DNA of 64,000 nucleotides from an uncultured Rhodanobacteraceae bacterium (GCA_937928755.1 CALEZI010000176.1:12544-76543); one strand, 5' to 3'; positions 26,292 through 35,819 are shown, counted from the first letter of the stretch. The notes: generated from the letters alone by a model not told the origin. Made by a program: numbers and translations.

Positions 26292-29200
26292 ATGCTGCCG
26301 CGCCCTGCCCTTTTGCTGCTGTGCTGCACATCGCTGTCCGCAAGTTTCGCGAGCGAACCCACGGGACCGTTGACCGGCCTCGAATATCGCCTGATCGGCC
26401 CCAGCGTCGGCGGCCGCATCACTCAGGTCTCCGGCGTAATCGGTGATCCGATGACCTGGTATCTGGGTGCGGCCCAGGGCGGCGTCTGGAAGAGCGATGA
26501 CGGTGGCCACCAGTGGCGCCCCGTCTTCGACCAGATGCCCAGCAACTCGGTGGGTTCGCTGGCGGTCGCCGACACCGATGCCAACGTGATCTATGTCGGC
26601 GGGGGCGAAGGCAATATTCGCGGCAACGTGCAGCCCGGCGCCGGCCTGTTCGTCTCCACCGACGCCGGCAAGACCTGGCAGCACACGCTCAAGCTGCGCG
26701 TGGCCGTCGGCGATATCGAAGTCGATCCGCAAGTGGCCGAGACCGCGTTCGCGGCGGTGCTGGGCAATCCGTTCAAGCGCAATCCCGAGCGCGGCGTATA
26801 CCGCACCACCGACACGGGTCAGACCTGGCAGCAGGTGCTCAAGGTGGACGCCGACACCGGCGCCAGCGACGTCGCCATCGACGCCCACAACCCGCGCATC
26901 GTCTGGGCCGGCACCTGGCAGGCGCGGCGAACGCCGTGGGGCTTGACCAGCGGCGGACCCGGCAGCGGCCTGTGGCGCTCTGCCGATGGTGGCAGCAACT
27001 GGACGCGACTTGCGGCCGGGGAACACGGCCTGCCCAAGGGCGAATGGGGCAAGGTCGGCGTGGCCGTGTCGCCCGCAAGCGGCGAGCGCATCTACGCGCT
27101 GATCGAAGCCGAGGACGGCGGCTTGTATCGCTCCGACGATGGCGGCGAGAGCTTCGAGAAGATCAACGGCCACGCCATCCTGCGCCAGCGTGCCTGGTAC
27201 TACACCACCATCGTGCCCGATCCGGTCGATGTCGATCGCGTCTGGTTTCCACAGGTCGGCATGCTGTACTCGGCGGATGGCGGCAAGACATTGCAGCAGA
27301 TCGAAGGATTCGCGCACGGCGACCATCACGATTTGTGGATCGATTCCAACGATCCGCAGCGGCTGATCGCCGGCAACGACGGCGGCGTCGATCTGTCCTT
27401 CGACGGCGGCTCCACCTGGCACGCTCCCAACCTGCCACTCGGACAGTTCTACAACATCGACGTCGATCAGCGCCGGCCTTATCACGTCGGCGGCACGCTG
27501 CAGGACCAGGGCACGGTCAGCGGACCGGTCATCAGCTTGCGCAATGACGGCAGCGAACTCGCCGAATGGATCTACGCCGGCGGCGGCGAAGTCGGTGACT
27601 TTCGTTACGACCTGGCGCAGCCCGGCACCATTTACGCCGGCGAGTACGGCGGCTATCTGTCGCGGTACGTCGAAGGCAGCGGCCAGTACCGGATGATCTC
27701 GCCGGTTCCGGCCAACCCGTCCGGCGTGCAGCCACACACGATGCGCGAGCGTTTTCAGTGGAATGCGCCGCTTGAACTGTCGCCGCACGATCCGGCGACG
27801 CTCTATTTCGGCGCCAATGTGTTGTTTCGCAGCCGCGACCGCGGGGAAAACTGGGAAGTCATCAGTCCCGATCTGAGCCGCAACGACAAGAGCAAGCAAC
27901 AGTGGTCGGGCGGCCCGATCACCGGCGACAACACCGGCGTGGAGATTTACGGAACGATCGTTTCGATCGACGAATCGCCATTGAGCAAGGGCGAGATCTA
28001 CATTGGCAGCGACGATGGCCGCGTCCACCTGAGTATCGATGACGGCGCGACCTTCAAGGAAATCACACCGCGCGACATGGCCATCGACACCACGATCGAA
28101 AGCCTGCGAGCCTCGCGGCACCAGGCGGGTCGCGTTTACCTCGTCGCGCATCGCTATCGCCTCGGTGACGATCGGCCGATCGTGATGGTCAGCGACGATC
28201 GGGGCGGCAAGTGGCGCTCGTTGGCGGCGTCGCTGCCGCAGGATCTGCCGCTTTACAGCATCGCCGAGGACGAACGCGACCCAGACGTGCTCTACCTCGG
28301 CGCCGAAACCGCGCTGTATGCCTCCAACGATGGCGGCAAGCGCTGGCAGTCGATCCAGGCGAATCTGCCGCCGGTCGCGGTGGTCGACCTGGAGACCGCC
28401 CACGACGACCTCATCGTCGGCACCCGCGGCCGCGGTTTGTACGTATTCCACGATCTCGCCGCGCTGCGCACAGCACTGGCTGGGGAACCTGCATCGCCGT
28501 TATTGCTGGCGCCCGCCAATGCGCTCCGCTGGCGTTCCGAGCACCACTGGGGGCTGCAACAGAGCACCGAGAACCCGGCGTACGGCGCGCTGATCAGCTA
28601 CTACCTGCCGCAAAAGGTCGATGGCGAGCTCAAGCTGCGCGTTTTCGATGGCAACGGCGCGCTGGTTCGCGAACTCTCCAGTGTGGCGCGCGCCGATACG
28701 CGACCACTCGACGATCCGGACGATCCACGCGAGGCGCCCGAGCCGGAGCTCGAAGTAGAAGCCGGCTGGCATCGTGTGGCCTGGGACTTGCGCCACACCG
28801 GAGCCAGGCTGCTCGACCATGCGAAGATCGATGCCGGCGATCCGGGAACCGGGCCGCTGGCGATTCCCGGCCAGTACCGCGTCGAATTGACCGGTTCAGG
28901 GCAGCCACTCCAGGCTGATCTGGTGGTCGAGGCGGATCCACGCTCGCCCGCCGATTCGGCCGCCATGGCGGCACAACTGCGCTTCGCGCTGGCGCTTCGC
29001 GACGGCCTCGAAAGCGCGCGCGCCGGCATCGAATGGGTGCGCGCGGCGAGCGCGCAGGCCGCCGATCTGAAACAACGCCTCGGCGACGAAATGACGCACA
29101 AGCTCATCGTCGACGCAGCCACAGCCGTGATCGCCGATGCCGAACGTATCGAAGGCCAGTTGCACAACCCGGAGGCGGTGGTGGTTTACGACATCCTGCG

Positions 29201-29444
29201 CGGCCCCAGAGGATCACAGCTGTATTCGCAGCTGGCGCCGCTCTACACCTGGGCGCAGAGCTCCGACCATGCGCCGAGTGCGGCCATGCAAAAACGCTGG
29301 TCCGAACTGCACAGCGAATTGCGCGAGCGCGAGGCTGCCATCGCCGACATGTCAGCCGGTTCGGTCGCGCGCCTGGAAGCCGCGGTCCGCACGGCGCAAC
29401 TGCCGCGCCTGATCCTGCCCACCCTCAAGGCGCCCGTGCCATGA
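26292..29444 (+). CDS. Secreted BNR/sortilin-like beta-propeller protein
   Basis: 1050 aa with a Sec signal peptide (PALLLLCCTSLSASFA-SEP). From about 40 to 690 the protein has many Asp-box (BNR) motifs of the type S-x-D-x-G-x-x-W, for example KSDDGGHQW, STDAGKTW, TTDTGQTW, RSADGGSNW, SDDGGESF, SNDGGKRW, which mark ten-bladed VPS10/sortilin-like or sialidase-like propellers. A C-terminal region (700-1050) has a beta-rich segment and a helical tail. This domain order is that of the large bacterial glycosyl-hydrolase-annotated BNR proteins of unknown activity. The stop overlaps the next gene's start (ATGA at 29441). Confidence 0.88.
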   Translation: MLPRPALLLLCCTSLSASFASEPTGPLTGLEYRLIGPSVGGRITQVSGVIGDPMTWYLGAAQGGVWKSDDGGHQWRPVFDQMPSNSVGSLAVADTDANVIYVGGGEGNIRGNVQPGAGLFVSTDAGKTWQHTLKLRVAVGDIEVDPQVAETAFAAVLGNPFKRNPERGVYRTTDTGQTWQQVLKVDADTGASDVAIDAHNPRIVWAGTWQARRTPWGLTSGGPGSGLWRSADGGSNWTRLAAGEHGLPKGEWGKVGVAVSPASGERIYALIEAEDGGLYRSDDGGESFEKINGHAILRQRAWYYTTIVPDPVDVDRVWFPQVGMLYSADGGKTLQQIEGFAHGDHHDLWIDSNDPQRLIAGNDGGVDLSFDGGSTWHAPNLPLGQFYNIDVDQRRPYHVGGTLQDQGTVSGPVISLRNDGSELAEWIYAGGGEVGDFRYDLAQPGTIYAGEYGGYLSRYVEGSGQYRMISPVPANPSGVQPHTMRERFQWNAPLELSPHDPATLYFGANVLFRSRDRGENWEVISPDLSRNDKSKQQWSGGPITGDNTGVEIYGTIVSIDESPLSKGEIYIGSDDGRVHLSIDDGATFKEITPRDMAIDTTIESLRASRHQAGRVYLVAHRYRLGDDRPIVMVSDDRGGKWRSLAASLPQDLPLYSIAEDERDPDVLYLGAETALYASNDGGKRWQSIQANLPPVAVVDLETAHDDLIVGTRGRGLYVFHDLAALRTALAGEPASPLLLAPANALRWRSEHHWGLQQSTENPAYGALISYYLPQKVDGELKLRVFDGNGALVRELSSVARADTRPLDDPDDPREAPEPELEVEAGWHRVAWDLRHTGARLLDHAKIDAGDPGTGPLAIPGQYRVELTGSGQPLQADLVVEADPRSPADSAAMAAQLRFALALRDGLESARAGIEWVRAASAQAADLKQRLGDEMTHKLIVDAATAVIADAERIEGQLHNPEAVVVYDILRGPRGSQLYSQLAPLYTWAQSSDHAPSAAMQKRWSELHSELREREAAIADMSAGSVARLEAAVRTAQLPRLILPTLKAPVP

Positions 29445-29644
29445 TCGGTTGGCTGCGCCGCAAGCTGTTCGGCTGGGCCGAGAACCTGCGCTTCCCGTGG
29501 CTGTTGCTGCTCACCGCAGCGCTGTTCGGGATCAATCTGTCGATCCCCGATCCGATCCCGTTCATCGACGAGATTCTGCTTGGACTGGCGACCATCATCC
29601 TCGGACGCTGGCGCAAGCCGCAGCCGACTGGATCGCCGAGTTGA
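29441..29644 (+). CDS. Small membrane protein coupled to the BNR protein
   Basis: 67 aa with an ATG overlapping the upstream stop. The two hydrophobic segments are FPWLLLLTAALFGINLSI and DEILLGLATIILGRW, separated by a conserved-looking PDPIPFIDE loop; a basic N-terminus suggests a cytoplasmic start. It resembles small proteins of the DUF6116 type known from Lysobacterales (from memory, not checked). Confidence 0.75.
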   Translation: MIGWLRRKLFGWAENLRFPWLLLLTAALFGINLSIPDPIPFIDEILLGLATIILGRWRKPQPTGSPS

Positions 29645-29673
29645 ACTCGGCGCTCTTTGCCCTTCCAGAGACC

Positions 29674-29761
29674 GTAGGGTGGAACCTTCGCCGCCGGCGA
29701 AGATTCCACCGGTGATCCGCCCACATCCGCGGTGGAATCCGCTGCGCGGGTTCCACCCTAC
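29674..29761. repeat. Inverted pair of GTAG-type REPs overlapping the tgt stop
   Basis: The plus-strand unit (29674-29710) begins GTAGGGTGGAACC, with the hairpin GGTGGAA...TTCGCC-GCC-GGCGAA...TTCCACC. The minus-strand unit (29731-29761) begins GTAGGGTGGAACC and forms GGTGGAA...CCGC-GCA-GCGG...TTCCACC. The TAG stop of tgt is the TAG of the minus-strand unit's GTAG. Confidence 0.9.
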
Positions 29762-30861
29762 CTTTGCCGACGATAGAACTCGGCGACGAAATCTTCGAGC
29801 TGTCCCGCCGCAATCGCCGCGCGCAATCCCTGCATCAACTCCTGGTAATAGTGCAGGTTGTGCACGGTCATCAGGTGCGCGCCGAGCATTTCGGTGCAGC
29901 GATCGAGGTGATGCAGATAGGCTCGACTGTAGTTGCGGCAGGTGTAGCAGGCGCATTCCGGGTCGATCGGGCTGGTGTCGTCGCGATGTTTCGCGTTGCG
30001 CAAGCGGACCACGCCAAAGCGCGTGAACAGGTGCGCGTTGCGCGCGTTGCGCGTGGGCATCACGCAATCGAACATGTCGATGCCGCGGCGCACCGCCTCG
30101 ACGATATCTTCCGGGCGACCGACGCCCATCAAATAACGCGGTCGGTCGCGCGGCAGCATCGGCACGGTTTCGTCGAGCGTGTGCTCGCGCTCGTCCTGCG
30201 GCTCACCAACGGCGAGTCCGCCGACTGCATAGCCATCGAATCCGATCTCGACGAGTCCGCGCACCGATCGCTCGCGCAAACTCGGGTAGATGCCACCCTG
30301 GACAATGCCGAACAGCGCGTTGCGATTGCCCTCGTGGGCGCGCTTGCTGCGCGCCGCCCAACGCAGGCTGAGTTCCATCGACTCGGCGGCCTGCGGTTCG
30401 GTGGCCGGGTACGGCGTGCACTCGTCGAATTGCATGACCACGTCGGAATCCAGCGCTCGCTGGATGCGCATCGATTCTTCAGGGCTCAGGAACACCTTGG
30501 AACCGTCGACCGGCGAGCGGAAATGCACGCCCTCCTCGGTCAGCTTGCGCATCTTCGCCAGGCTGAACACCTGGAAGCCACCGGAGTCGGTCAGGATCGG
30601 TCCCTGCCAGTTCATGAAGCGATGCAGACCCTCATGCGCCTCGATGACGCGCGTGCCCGGGCGCAACCACAGGTGAAAGGTATTGCCGAGGATCATCTGC
30701 GCGCCGAGCGCGGTCAGGTCTTCGGGACGCATCGCCTTGACCGTGCCATAGGTGCCGACCGGCATGAACGCCGGGGTTTCCACCAGCCCTCGGCGGAAAT
30801 GCAGGCGCCCGCGACGTGCGCGGCCGTCTTCGGCCAGGAGTTCGAAGCGTTCGAGGGTCAT
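29758..30861 (-). CDS. tgt: tRNA-guanine transglycosylase
   Basis: 367 aa from the ATG at 30861 (MTLERFELLAEDGRARR), as in other Tgt; the frame is open to 30897 without family similarity. Catalytic aspartates are in LTDSGGFQVFS and in DCVMPTRNARN; the zinc-binding cysteines are in CACYTCRNYSRAYLHHL. It exchanges G34 for preQ1 in GUN-anticodon tRNAs (Asp, Asn, His, Tyr). queA lies upstream on the same strand, 187 bp away. The stop codon lies inside a REP. Confidence 0.97.
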   Translation of the reverse strand: MTLERFELLAEDGRARRGRLHFRRGLVETPAFMPVGTYGTVKAMRPEDLTALGAQMILGNTFHLWLRPGTRVIEAHEGLHRFMNWQGPILTDSGGFQVFSLAKMRKLTEEGVHFRSPVDGSKVFLSPEESMRIQRALDSDVVMQFDECTPYPATEPQAAESMELSLRWAARSKRAHEGNRNALFGIVQGGIYPSLRERSVRGLVEIGFDGYAVGGLAVGEPQDEREHTLDETVPMLPRDRPRYLMGVGRPEDIVEAVRRGIDMFDCVMPTRNARNAHLFTRFGVVRLRNAKHRDDTSPIDPECACYTCRNYSRAYLHHLDRCTEMLGAHLMTVHNLHYYQELMQGLRAAIAAGQLEDFVAEFYRRQR

Positions 30862-30880
30862 GCGCGGCCCAACAGGATCG

Positions 30881-31031
30881 CGAGGGCGCGAGGGCACGAG
30901 GGCACGAGGGCACGGGAAAGCGGAATTGAGGTGCTCCCATCGTGTCGACGACAGGACCTTGCGGCGTCGTCAGATCGCCGCGCCGGGTGCGCCTTTTCGT
31001 GCCCTCGTGCCCTCATGCCCTCGTGCCCTCC
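30881..31031. repeat. Word-armed palindrome, GAGGGCACG family, between queA and tgt
   Basis: The left arm (30881-30916) is four imperfect copies of the 9-mer CGAGGGCAC, and the right arm (30998-31030) four copies of the complementary GTGCCCTCG with one variant. About 80 bp lie between. It has the same design as the CTTTGCGTC family but a different word. It fills the queA-tgt gap. Confidence 0.88.
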
Positions 31032-31048
31032 CAAGAAGTTCGCGAAAC

Positions 31049-32074
31049 TCACCGCGGCAACACCAGACACGCATCCCCGTAAGAAAAGAACCGATAGCGC
31101 TCGGCCACCGCGTGACGATACGCGTCCAGCACAAACTGCGTCCCGGCCAGTGCGCAGACCAGCATCAACAGGCTTGATTGCGGCAGGTGGAAGTTGGTGA
31201 CCAGCCCATCGATGACGCGAAATTCGTATCCCGGTCGAATGAACAACTGCGTATCGCCCTCAAAGGCAAGCAGCCTGCCCGATCGAGCCGCGCTTTCCAG
31301 CGTGCGCGTGGCGGTGGTGCCCACGGCAATCACCCGGCCACCAGCCGCCTTGACGGCGCTGATCCGCTCGACCAGCTGCGGCGTCACCCGGCACCACTCC
31401 CGATGCAGAATCACCTGGTCGAGATCGTCCTCGCGCAGGTTCTGGAAGGTACCGGCGCCGACGTGCAGCGTGACGTAGTCGGCGTCAACTCCGCAATCGC
31501 GCAACTGCTGGAGCAACTGCGCGTCAAAATGCAGGCCGGCGGTCGGCGCGGCAGCTGAACCGGGGTCGCGCGCGAACACGGTCTGGTAACGCTCTCGATC
31601 GCTGGCATCGTCGCTGCGTGCGATGTACGGCGGCAACGGGATATGTCCGTGCTGCGCCAACAGCGTGGGAATATCGTGGCCGTCGACGCTGCGCAGCAGG
31701 AATAAAGGCCCATCGCGCTCGAGCACTTCGAACTGACAGTCATCGGCGACGATGATCCGGCCGCCGGGCTTGGGTTTCTTGCTGACGCCGAGGTGAAACC
31801 AGCCGCGATCGGCTGCCAGCAGACGCTCCAGCAGCAGTTCCACCGCGCCGCCCGATGCCTTGCGCCCGAGCAGTCGCGCCGGCCACACGCGAGTGTCGTT
31901 GAACACCAGCAGGTCGCCCCGGCGCAGCCAATGCGGCAGCGCGCGCACGCTGCTGTCGCTGATCGACGGTGAAACCGGGTCGAGCACCAGCAATCGGCTC
32001 GCCGAGCGCTCGGGCAATGGCGCCTGGGCGATCAGTTCGTGCGGCAAGTCGTAGTCGAAATCCTGTTTGCGCAT
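31049..32074 (-). CDS. queA: S-adenosylmethionine:tRNA ribosyltransferase-isomerase
   Basis: 341 aa from the ATG at 32074; the N-terminus MRKQDFDYDLPHELIAQAP is typical. Family motifs: LLVFNDTRVWPARLLG, then PTAGLHFD and LHVGAGTF, and LPQSSLLMLV near the C-terminus. QueA transfers ribose from SAM to preQ1 in tRNA to give epoxyqueuosine. It is the first gene of the queA-tgt pair. A GGTTGTT word arm lies 10-40 bp upstream of the start codon, so it is in the untranslated leader if transcription begins beyond it. Confidence 0.97.
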   Translation of the reverse strand: MRKQDFDYDLPHELIAQAPLPERSASRLLVLDPVSPSISDSSVRALPHWLRRGDLLVFNDTRVWPARLLGRKASGGAVELLLERLLAADRGWFHLGVSKKPKPGGRIIVADDCQFEVLERDGPLFLLRSVDGHDIPTLLAQHGHIPLPPYIARSDDASDRERYQTVFARDPGSAAAPTAGLHFDAQLLQQLRDCGVDADYVTLHVGAGTFQNLREDDLDQVILHREWCRVTPQLVERISAVKAAGGRVIAVGTTATRTLESAARSGRLLAFEGDTQLFIRPGYEFRVIDGLVTNFHLPQSSLLMLVCALAGTQFVLDAYRHAVAERYRFFSYGDACLVLPR

Positions 32075-32083
32075 ATTGGGAGC

Positions 32084-32188
32084 GGTTGTCGGTTGTTGGT
32101 TGTTGGTTGTTGGCGGCCGAAGCACGCCTCGACGCGACCTTGCGCTTGCTTGACGCTGCCAGAAACCAGCAACCAACGACCAACAACT
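32084..32188. repeat. Word-armed palindrome, GGTTGTT family, in the queA leader
   Basis: The left arm (32084-32113) is four 7-bp units (GGTTGTC, then three GGTTGTT), and the right arm (32164-32188) is four complementary units, AACCAGC, AACCAAC, GACCAAC, AACT. About 50 bp lie between. It sits between queA and the divergent aminotransferase gene. Confidence 0.85.
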
Positions 32189-32327
32189 CATTCATAAGGG
32201 TCAGAGACGCTGAACGGAGCCGACCTCGGGGGTTACCGCGGAAAGCCCGCCGTGATAGCATTCGCGCACCCGAAATATCAAGCACTTAGCACCCTCGATG
32301 CACTCGAATGGTGCGGGAGGAGGTGGC

Positions 32328-33830
32328 ATGAATGCACTGCAGAAACTGAACACGATGCGCCAGGCAGGCGGTTCCCGACGAACGGTCGGGCTGACTGACG
32401 CCACCATCGAACGTTTCCTGAAGACCGATCCGCTGCTGGCGCAGGCCATCGACGAAGGCTATGCGGCGTTTGAAGCCGCAAGCGTCGAGTTCCCGCAACT
32501 GATCGGGCTCGACGAGGACGCGCAGCTGCGGGCAACCCAGGCCGGCTACGTCAACTTCTACGCCGACGACGCCGTCAATCCGTACATCGCCGTGTCCGGG
32601 CGTGGCCCATGGGTGGTGACGCTGAAAGGCGCGGTGGTTCATGACGACGGCGGCTACGGCATGCTCGGCGGCGGTCACGGTCCGCAGGCGATCATCGATG
32701 CGATGGCGCGCCCGCAGGTGATGGCCAACATCATGACGCCCTCGCTCAGCCATCTGCGTCTGGATCAGGCGCTGCGCCGCGAAATCGGTCACACCCGCGG
32801 CGGTTGCCCGTTCGCGCGCTTCCTGTGCCTGAACTCGGGCTCGGAGTCGGTAACGCTGGCCGGTCGCCTCGCCGACGTGCACACCAAGCTGATGACCGAT
32901 CCGGGCGGCGCGCATGCCGGTCGCAAGGTACGCCGGATTGCGGTGAAGGGCGCCTTCCATGGCCGCACCGAACTTCCGGCGCTGTATTCGGACTCCTCGC
33001 GCAAGGCCTACATCGAGAACCTGGCGAGCTTTGCGCACCACAACCACACGATCACCGTCGAGCCGTACAGCGTCGAGCAACTGCGTCAGGCCTTTGCCGA
33101 TGCCGAGGCCAACAACTGGCACATCGAAGCGATGTTCCTGGAACCGGTGATGGGCGAAGGCAACCCGGGTCGCGCGGTCACGCCGGAGTTCTATGCCGCC
33201 GCACGCGAGTTGACCCAGGCTCACGGGACGCTGCTGCTGGTCGATTCGATCCAGGCCGGCCTGCGCGCGCACGGTGTGCTGTCGATCGTCGACTACCCGG
33301 GTTTCGAGGGTCTGGAAGCGCCGGACATGGAGACCTACTCCAAGGCGCTCAATGCCGGCCAGTACCCGTTGTCGGTGCTCGCGGTCAACGCACGCACCGC
33401 GGCGCTCTACCGCAAGGGCATCTACGGCAACACCATGACCACCAATCCGCGCGCGATGGATGTCGCCTGCGCCGTGCTCGCGGGATTGACGCCAGCGTTG
33501 CGCGCCAACATCCGCGAGCGTGGTGCCGAGTTCGTGCGCCGACTGGAAGCGCTCGCGCGCGAACTGCCGGGCACGATCACGGCGGTCCAGGGAACCGGCC
33601 TGCTGTTCTCTTGCGAACTGGCGCCGGACTTCAAGTGCTACGGCAGCGGCAGCACCGAGGAGTACCTGCGCGAGCGCGGCATCGGGGTCATCCACGGTGG
33701 CGTCAACAGCTTGCGTTTCACGCCTCATTTCAATCTGCGCAGCGATGAGATCGACCTGGTCGTCGACAGCCTGCGCCAGGCTCTGACCGAAGGTCCGCGG
33801 CTACGCAAGCCGACGGCCCAGGCCGCCTGA
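32328..33830 (+). CDS. Class-III (PLP) aminotransferase
   Basis: 500 aa from the ATG at 32328 (SD GGGAGGAGG), preferred to the in-frame ATG at 32298. It shows class-III features: LNSGSESVTLAGRLAD near 175, KGAFHGRTELPALYS, LLLVDSIQAGLRAHG, and the PLP lysine in TYSKALNAGQYP near 345. GNTMTTNPRAMDVA and GIGVIHGG(V) are in the C-terminal part. The substrate class (diamine, omega-amino acid or ornithine) is not clear. Its stop overlaps the start of the next gene (TGATG), so it is operonic with the ATPase. Confidence 0.9.
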   Translation: MNALQKLNTMRQAGGSRRTVGLTDATIERFLKTDPLLAQAIDEGYAAFEAASVEFPQLIGLDEDAQLRATQAGYVNFYADDAVNPYIAVSGRGPWVVTLKGAVVHDDGGYGMLGGGHGPQAIIDAMARPQVMANIMTPSLSHLRLDQALRREIGHTRGGCPFARFLCLNSGSESVTLAGRLADVHTKLMTDPGGAHAGRKVRRIAVKGAFHGRTELPALYSDSSRKAYIENLASFAHHNHTITVEPYSVEQLRQAFADAEANNWHIEAMFLEPVMGEGNPGRAVTPEFYAAARELTQAHGTLLLVDSIQAGLRAHGVLSIVDYPGFEGLEAPDMETYSKALNAGQYPLSVLAVNARTAALYRKGIYGNTMTTNPRAMDVACAVLAGLTPALRANIRERGAEFVRRLEALARELPGTITAVQGTGLLFSCELAPDFKCYGSGSTEEYLRERGIGVIHGGVNSLRFTPHFNLRSDEIDLVVDSLRQALTEGPRLRKPTAQAA

Positions 33831-34675
33831 TGAACCTGCGTCGTCGACTCGCCCTTCATGGCTTCGAGTCCAACGACGACTACGAGTTCGCGCTGCGCCT
33901 GCTGTTCGAGGCGCAGCTGGTGGGGGTTCGTTGTCTCAACGTGGCCGGCGAGTCCGGTCGTCGCAAGACCGCCCTGGCACAGGCACTGGCTGCCGCACTC
34001 GAATACGAGCATGTGCTTTACCACGACTTCTCGCGCAAGGATGCGCTGACGCCGACGCTGATCGTGGACCCTGAATCCGGCGAGGCGCAAGCCACAGAGC
34101 TGCCAGCGAGCGCCTTCGATCGGGTCATCACCGAGGCCTGCGCCTACTCGGAAGGCGCGCGCGTGATACTCATCCTCGACCAGATCCAGGCCAGCGACTT
34201 TCGCGATCAGATTGCCCTCTACCAGTTCGCGCAGACGCGGGAGTGGTCTGGCGGCATCGGCACAGTGATCGCCAACCCGGCCACACTGCTGCTGGTACTG
34301 ATCTCTGAAGAACCGCTCTATCACTCGCTGCAGAAGATCAGCTTTCGCGTGTGGGCCGACGCCAGCGGAGGTTCGCTCGACTTCGATCCCAGGGATTACG
34401 GGCTCGACTTGGACGCCCAGCCGCTGTTCGTCGCCCTCGGCGAGCTGTTCCGACAGATCGGACAGGCACCGACGCCAAGCGAATTCCACAACATACTCGC
34501 CGACCTGCTGCAGCGCGTGCGCAGCGTCGACCAGTTGCGTACCAGCTTGTTTGGATGGATCGAAAACCTCGACCGCGACAGGCTCCACGCAAGCATTCTG
34601 AAGCCAACCTGCGAGCAGGTGATTGCCCATCTGGACCGCCTGATTGGCGTCGAACAGGTGGACCTTGAGATCTGA
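33830..34675 (+). CDS. P-loop ATPase-like protein with an altered Walker A
   Basis: 281 aa, its ATG overlapping the aminotransferase stop by one base. A nucleotide-binding fold is suggested by NVAGESGRRKTALAQAL at about 38-54: the Walker A G-x-x-G-x-G-K-T has Arg in place of the last Gly before Lys (GESGRRKT). The hydrophobic-strand-plus-Asp VILILDQIQ at 112-120 is a Walker B, but the residue after Asp is Gln, not Glu. A helical domain follows. This looks like an AAA-type or TniB/ExeA-like ATPase with reduced hydrolysis potential. No transposase is near. It is followed by a membrane-protein gene. Confidence 0.6.
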   Translation: MNLRRRLALHGFESNDDYEFALRLLFEAQLVGVRCLNVAGESGRRKTALAQALAAALEYEHVLYHDFSRKDALTPTLIVDPESGEAQATELPASAFDRVITEACAYSEGARVILILDQIQASDFRDQIALYQFAQTREWSGGIGTVIANPATLLLVLISEEPLYHSLQKISFRVWADASGGSLDFDPRDYGLDLDAQPLFVALGELFRQIGQAPTPSEFHNILADLLQRVRSVDQLRTSLFGWIENLDRDRLHASILKPTCEQVIAHLDRLIGVEQVDLEI

Positions 34676-35426
34676 ATCCCGCGGCATTGGCTTGGCAGCA
34701 CTGCAGTTTGATACAAGCGAAGTGCCCTCGCGTAATGACCTCCTGGACTCGCGCCTCATCCGCGGAGAGCAACGCTTGAGTCGTCTCGCAGACAGTCTGT
34801 CCATCCTCATCGCACATGCCGCGCGACTGGGATTCCTGGTGTTTTCCCGGGTAACCCTGTGCGTGCTCGGCGGCCTGGCGCTGAACGCGCTGCTGCTTTA
34901 TTTGCAGGCACCGGAAGTGCTGTCGTCCTGGCAATCCGGACATTGGGGTTCGATGGCGATGTCGGCGCTTTTGATCCCGACCGTGGTCGCGTCGATGCTT
35001 GCCTACGTCGTGCTCGGTTATCGCCTGGGATTGATGGCGGCCATAGAGCATGCGTGGCAGACACTGGGCAGCCCGTTGCTGGACGCGGTTGCGGAACGCG
35101 CGGCGGGATTGATGCTGACAGCCGGCGGGCCAGTCAGGTCGCGGATGAGCCAACTGGCGACGTCGGTCGACGAACTGACGCAGCGCCTGCCGCGCCAGCG
35201 CTGGATCGTACGCAAGGTGGTCGGACTGTTGCTGGCACGGCTGCCGTTTGCGGCTCTGCTTTCCCGGCCGGAACTGGCCCAGAGGGTGCAATCGCTGACC
35301 GACGAAAAGGCCATCGTCGGCCTCCTGCGCAAGGAACTCGAGCGCATCGAACTGCCCAACATTGGCTGGATGCCGCTGGCCGCCGTGGTTGTCGTCAATA
35401 CGCTTGCGGTGCTGTTGCTCGGGTAA
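34644..35426 (+). CDS. Membrane protein encoded with the ATPase-like gene
   Basis: 260 aa; the ATG at 34644 overlaps the ATPase gene by 32 bp, and a TTG at 34665 or a later start is possible. Three or four hydrophobic helices (VTLCVLGGLALNALLLYL, MSALLIPTVVASMLAYVVLG, VVGLLLARLPFAALL, AAVVVVNTLAVLLLG) with a charged N-terminal region. Not recognised. Co-directional and overlapping with the ATPase, so a functional link is likely. Confidence 0.65.
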   Translation: MASNRWTLRSESRGIGLAALQFDTSEVPSRNDLLDSRLIRGEQRLSRLADSLSILIAHAARLGFLVFSRVTLCVLGGLALNALLLYLQAPEVLSSWQSGHWGSMAMSALLIPTVVASMLAYVVLGYRLGLMAAIEHAWQTLGSPLLDAVAERAAGLMLTAGGPVRSRMSQLATSVDELTQRLPRQRWIVRKVVGLLLARLPFAALLSRPELAQRVQSLTDEKAIVGLLRKELERIELPNIGWMPLAAVVVVNTLAVLLLG

Positions 35427-35482
35427 ATGCGAACCCTGTCGAAGGCCCCAGTCGGTGAATCGCTGCTCGATACACCGGCCCC

Positions 35483-35619
35483 TAAGGACCCTCTGAACAA
35501 GTCCCGCGACTCGTCATTGCGAGCGCAGCGAAGCAATCCAGGCATTTGATTTTCAGAGCATTTCTGGATTGCCGCGTCGCTTCGCTCCTCGCAATGACGA
35601 CTTGTTCAGAGGTTCCTAA
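35483..35619. repeat. MITE-like element, 137 bp
   Basis: Terminal inverted repeats of 21 bp (TAAGGACCCTCTGAACAAGTC at 35483-35503; complement at 35599-35619, 19 of 21 matching) flank an inner inverted repeat (CGTCATTGCGAGCG with TCGCAATGACGA, and GAAGCAATCCAG with CTGGATTGCC). No coding capacity. An internal relative lies at 1476-1615. Nearby at 35621-35652 is a degenerate copy of the GTTGCCC palindrome. Confidence 0.85.
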
Positions 35620-35819
35620 CGCAGATCATGTTGCCCGCAGGGCTACCTGACACGGCAGGTCACCGTCATCTGGCAGCCTGTCGGGCTTTCCTCGCGAATG
35701 CGCCGGAAGCCCTTTTGGCGTCCGCAGCAGACGCGTTCGGATGAATCCGAACCCACGTCTGCGGCCACCTTGACCCCAAGCTTGGCAACGCACTCTGAGA
35801 CCTGAAGGGAGCCAACCCG

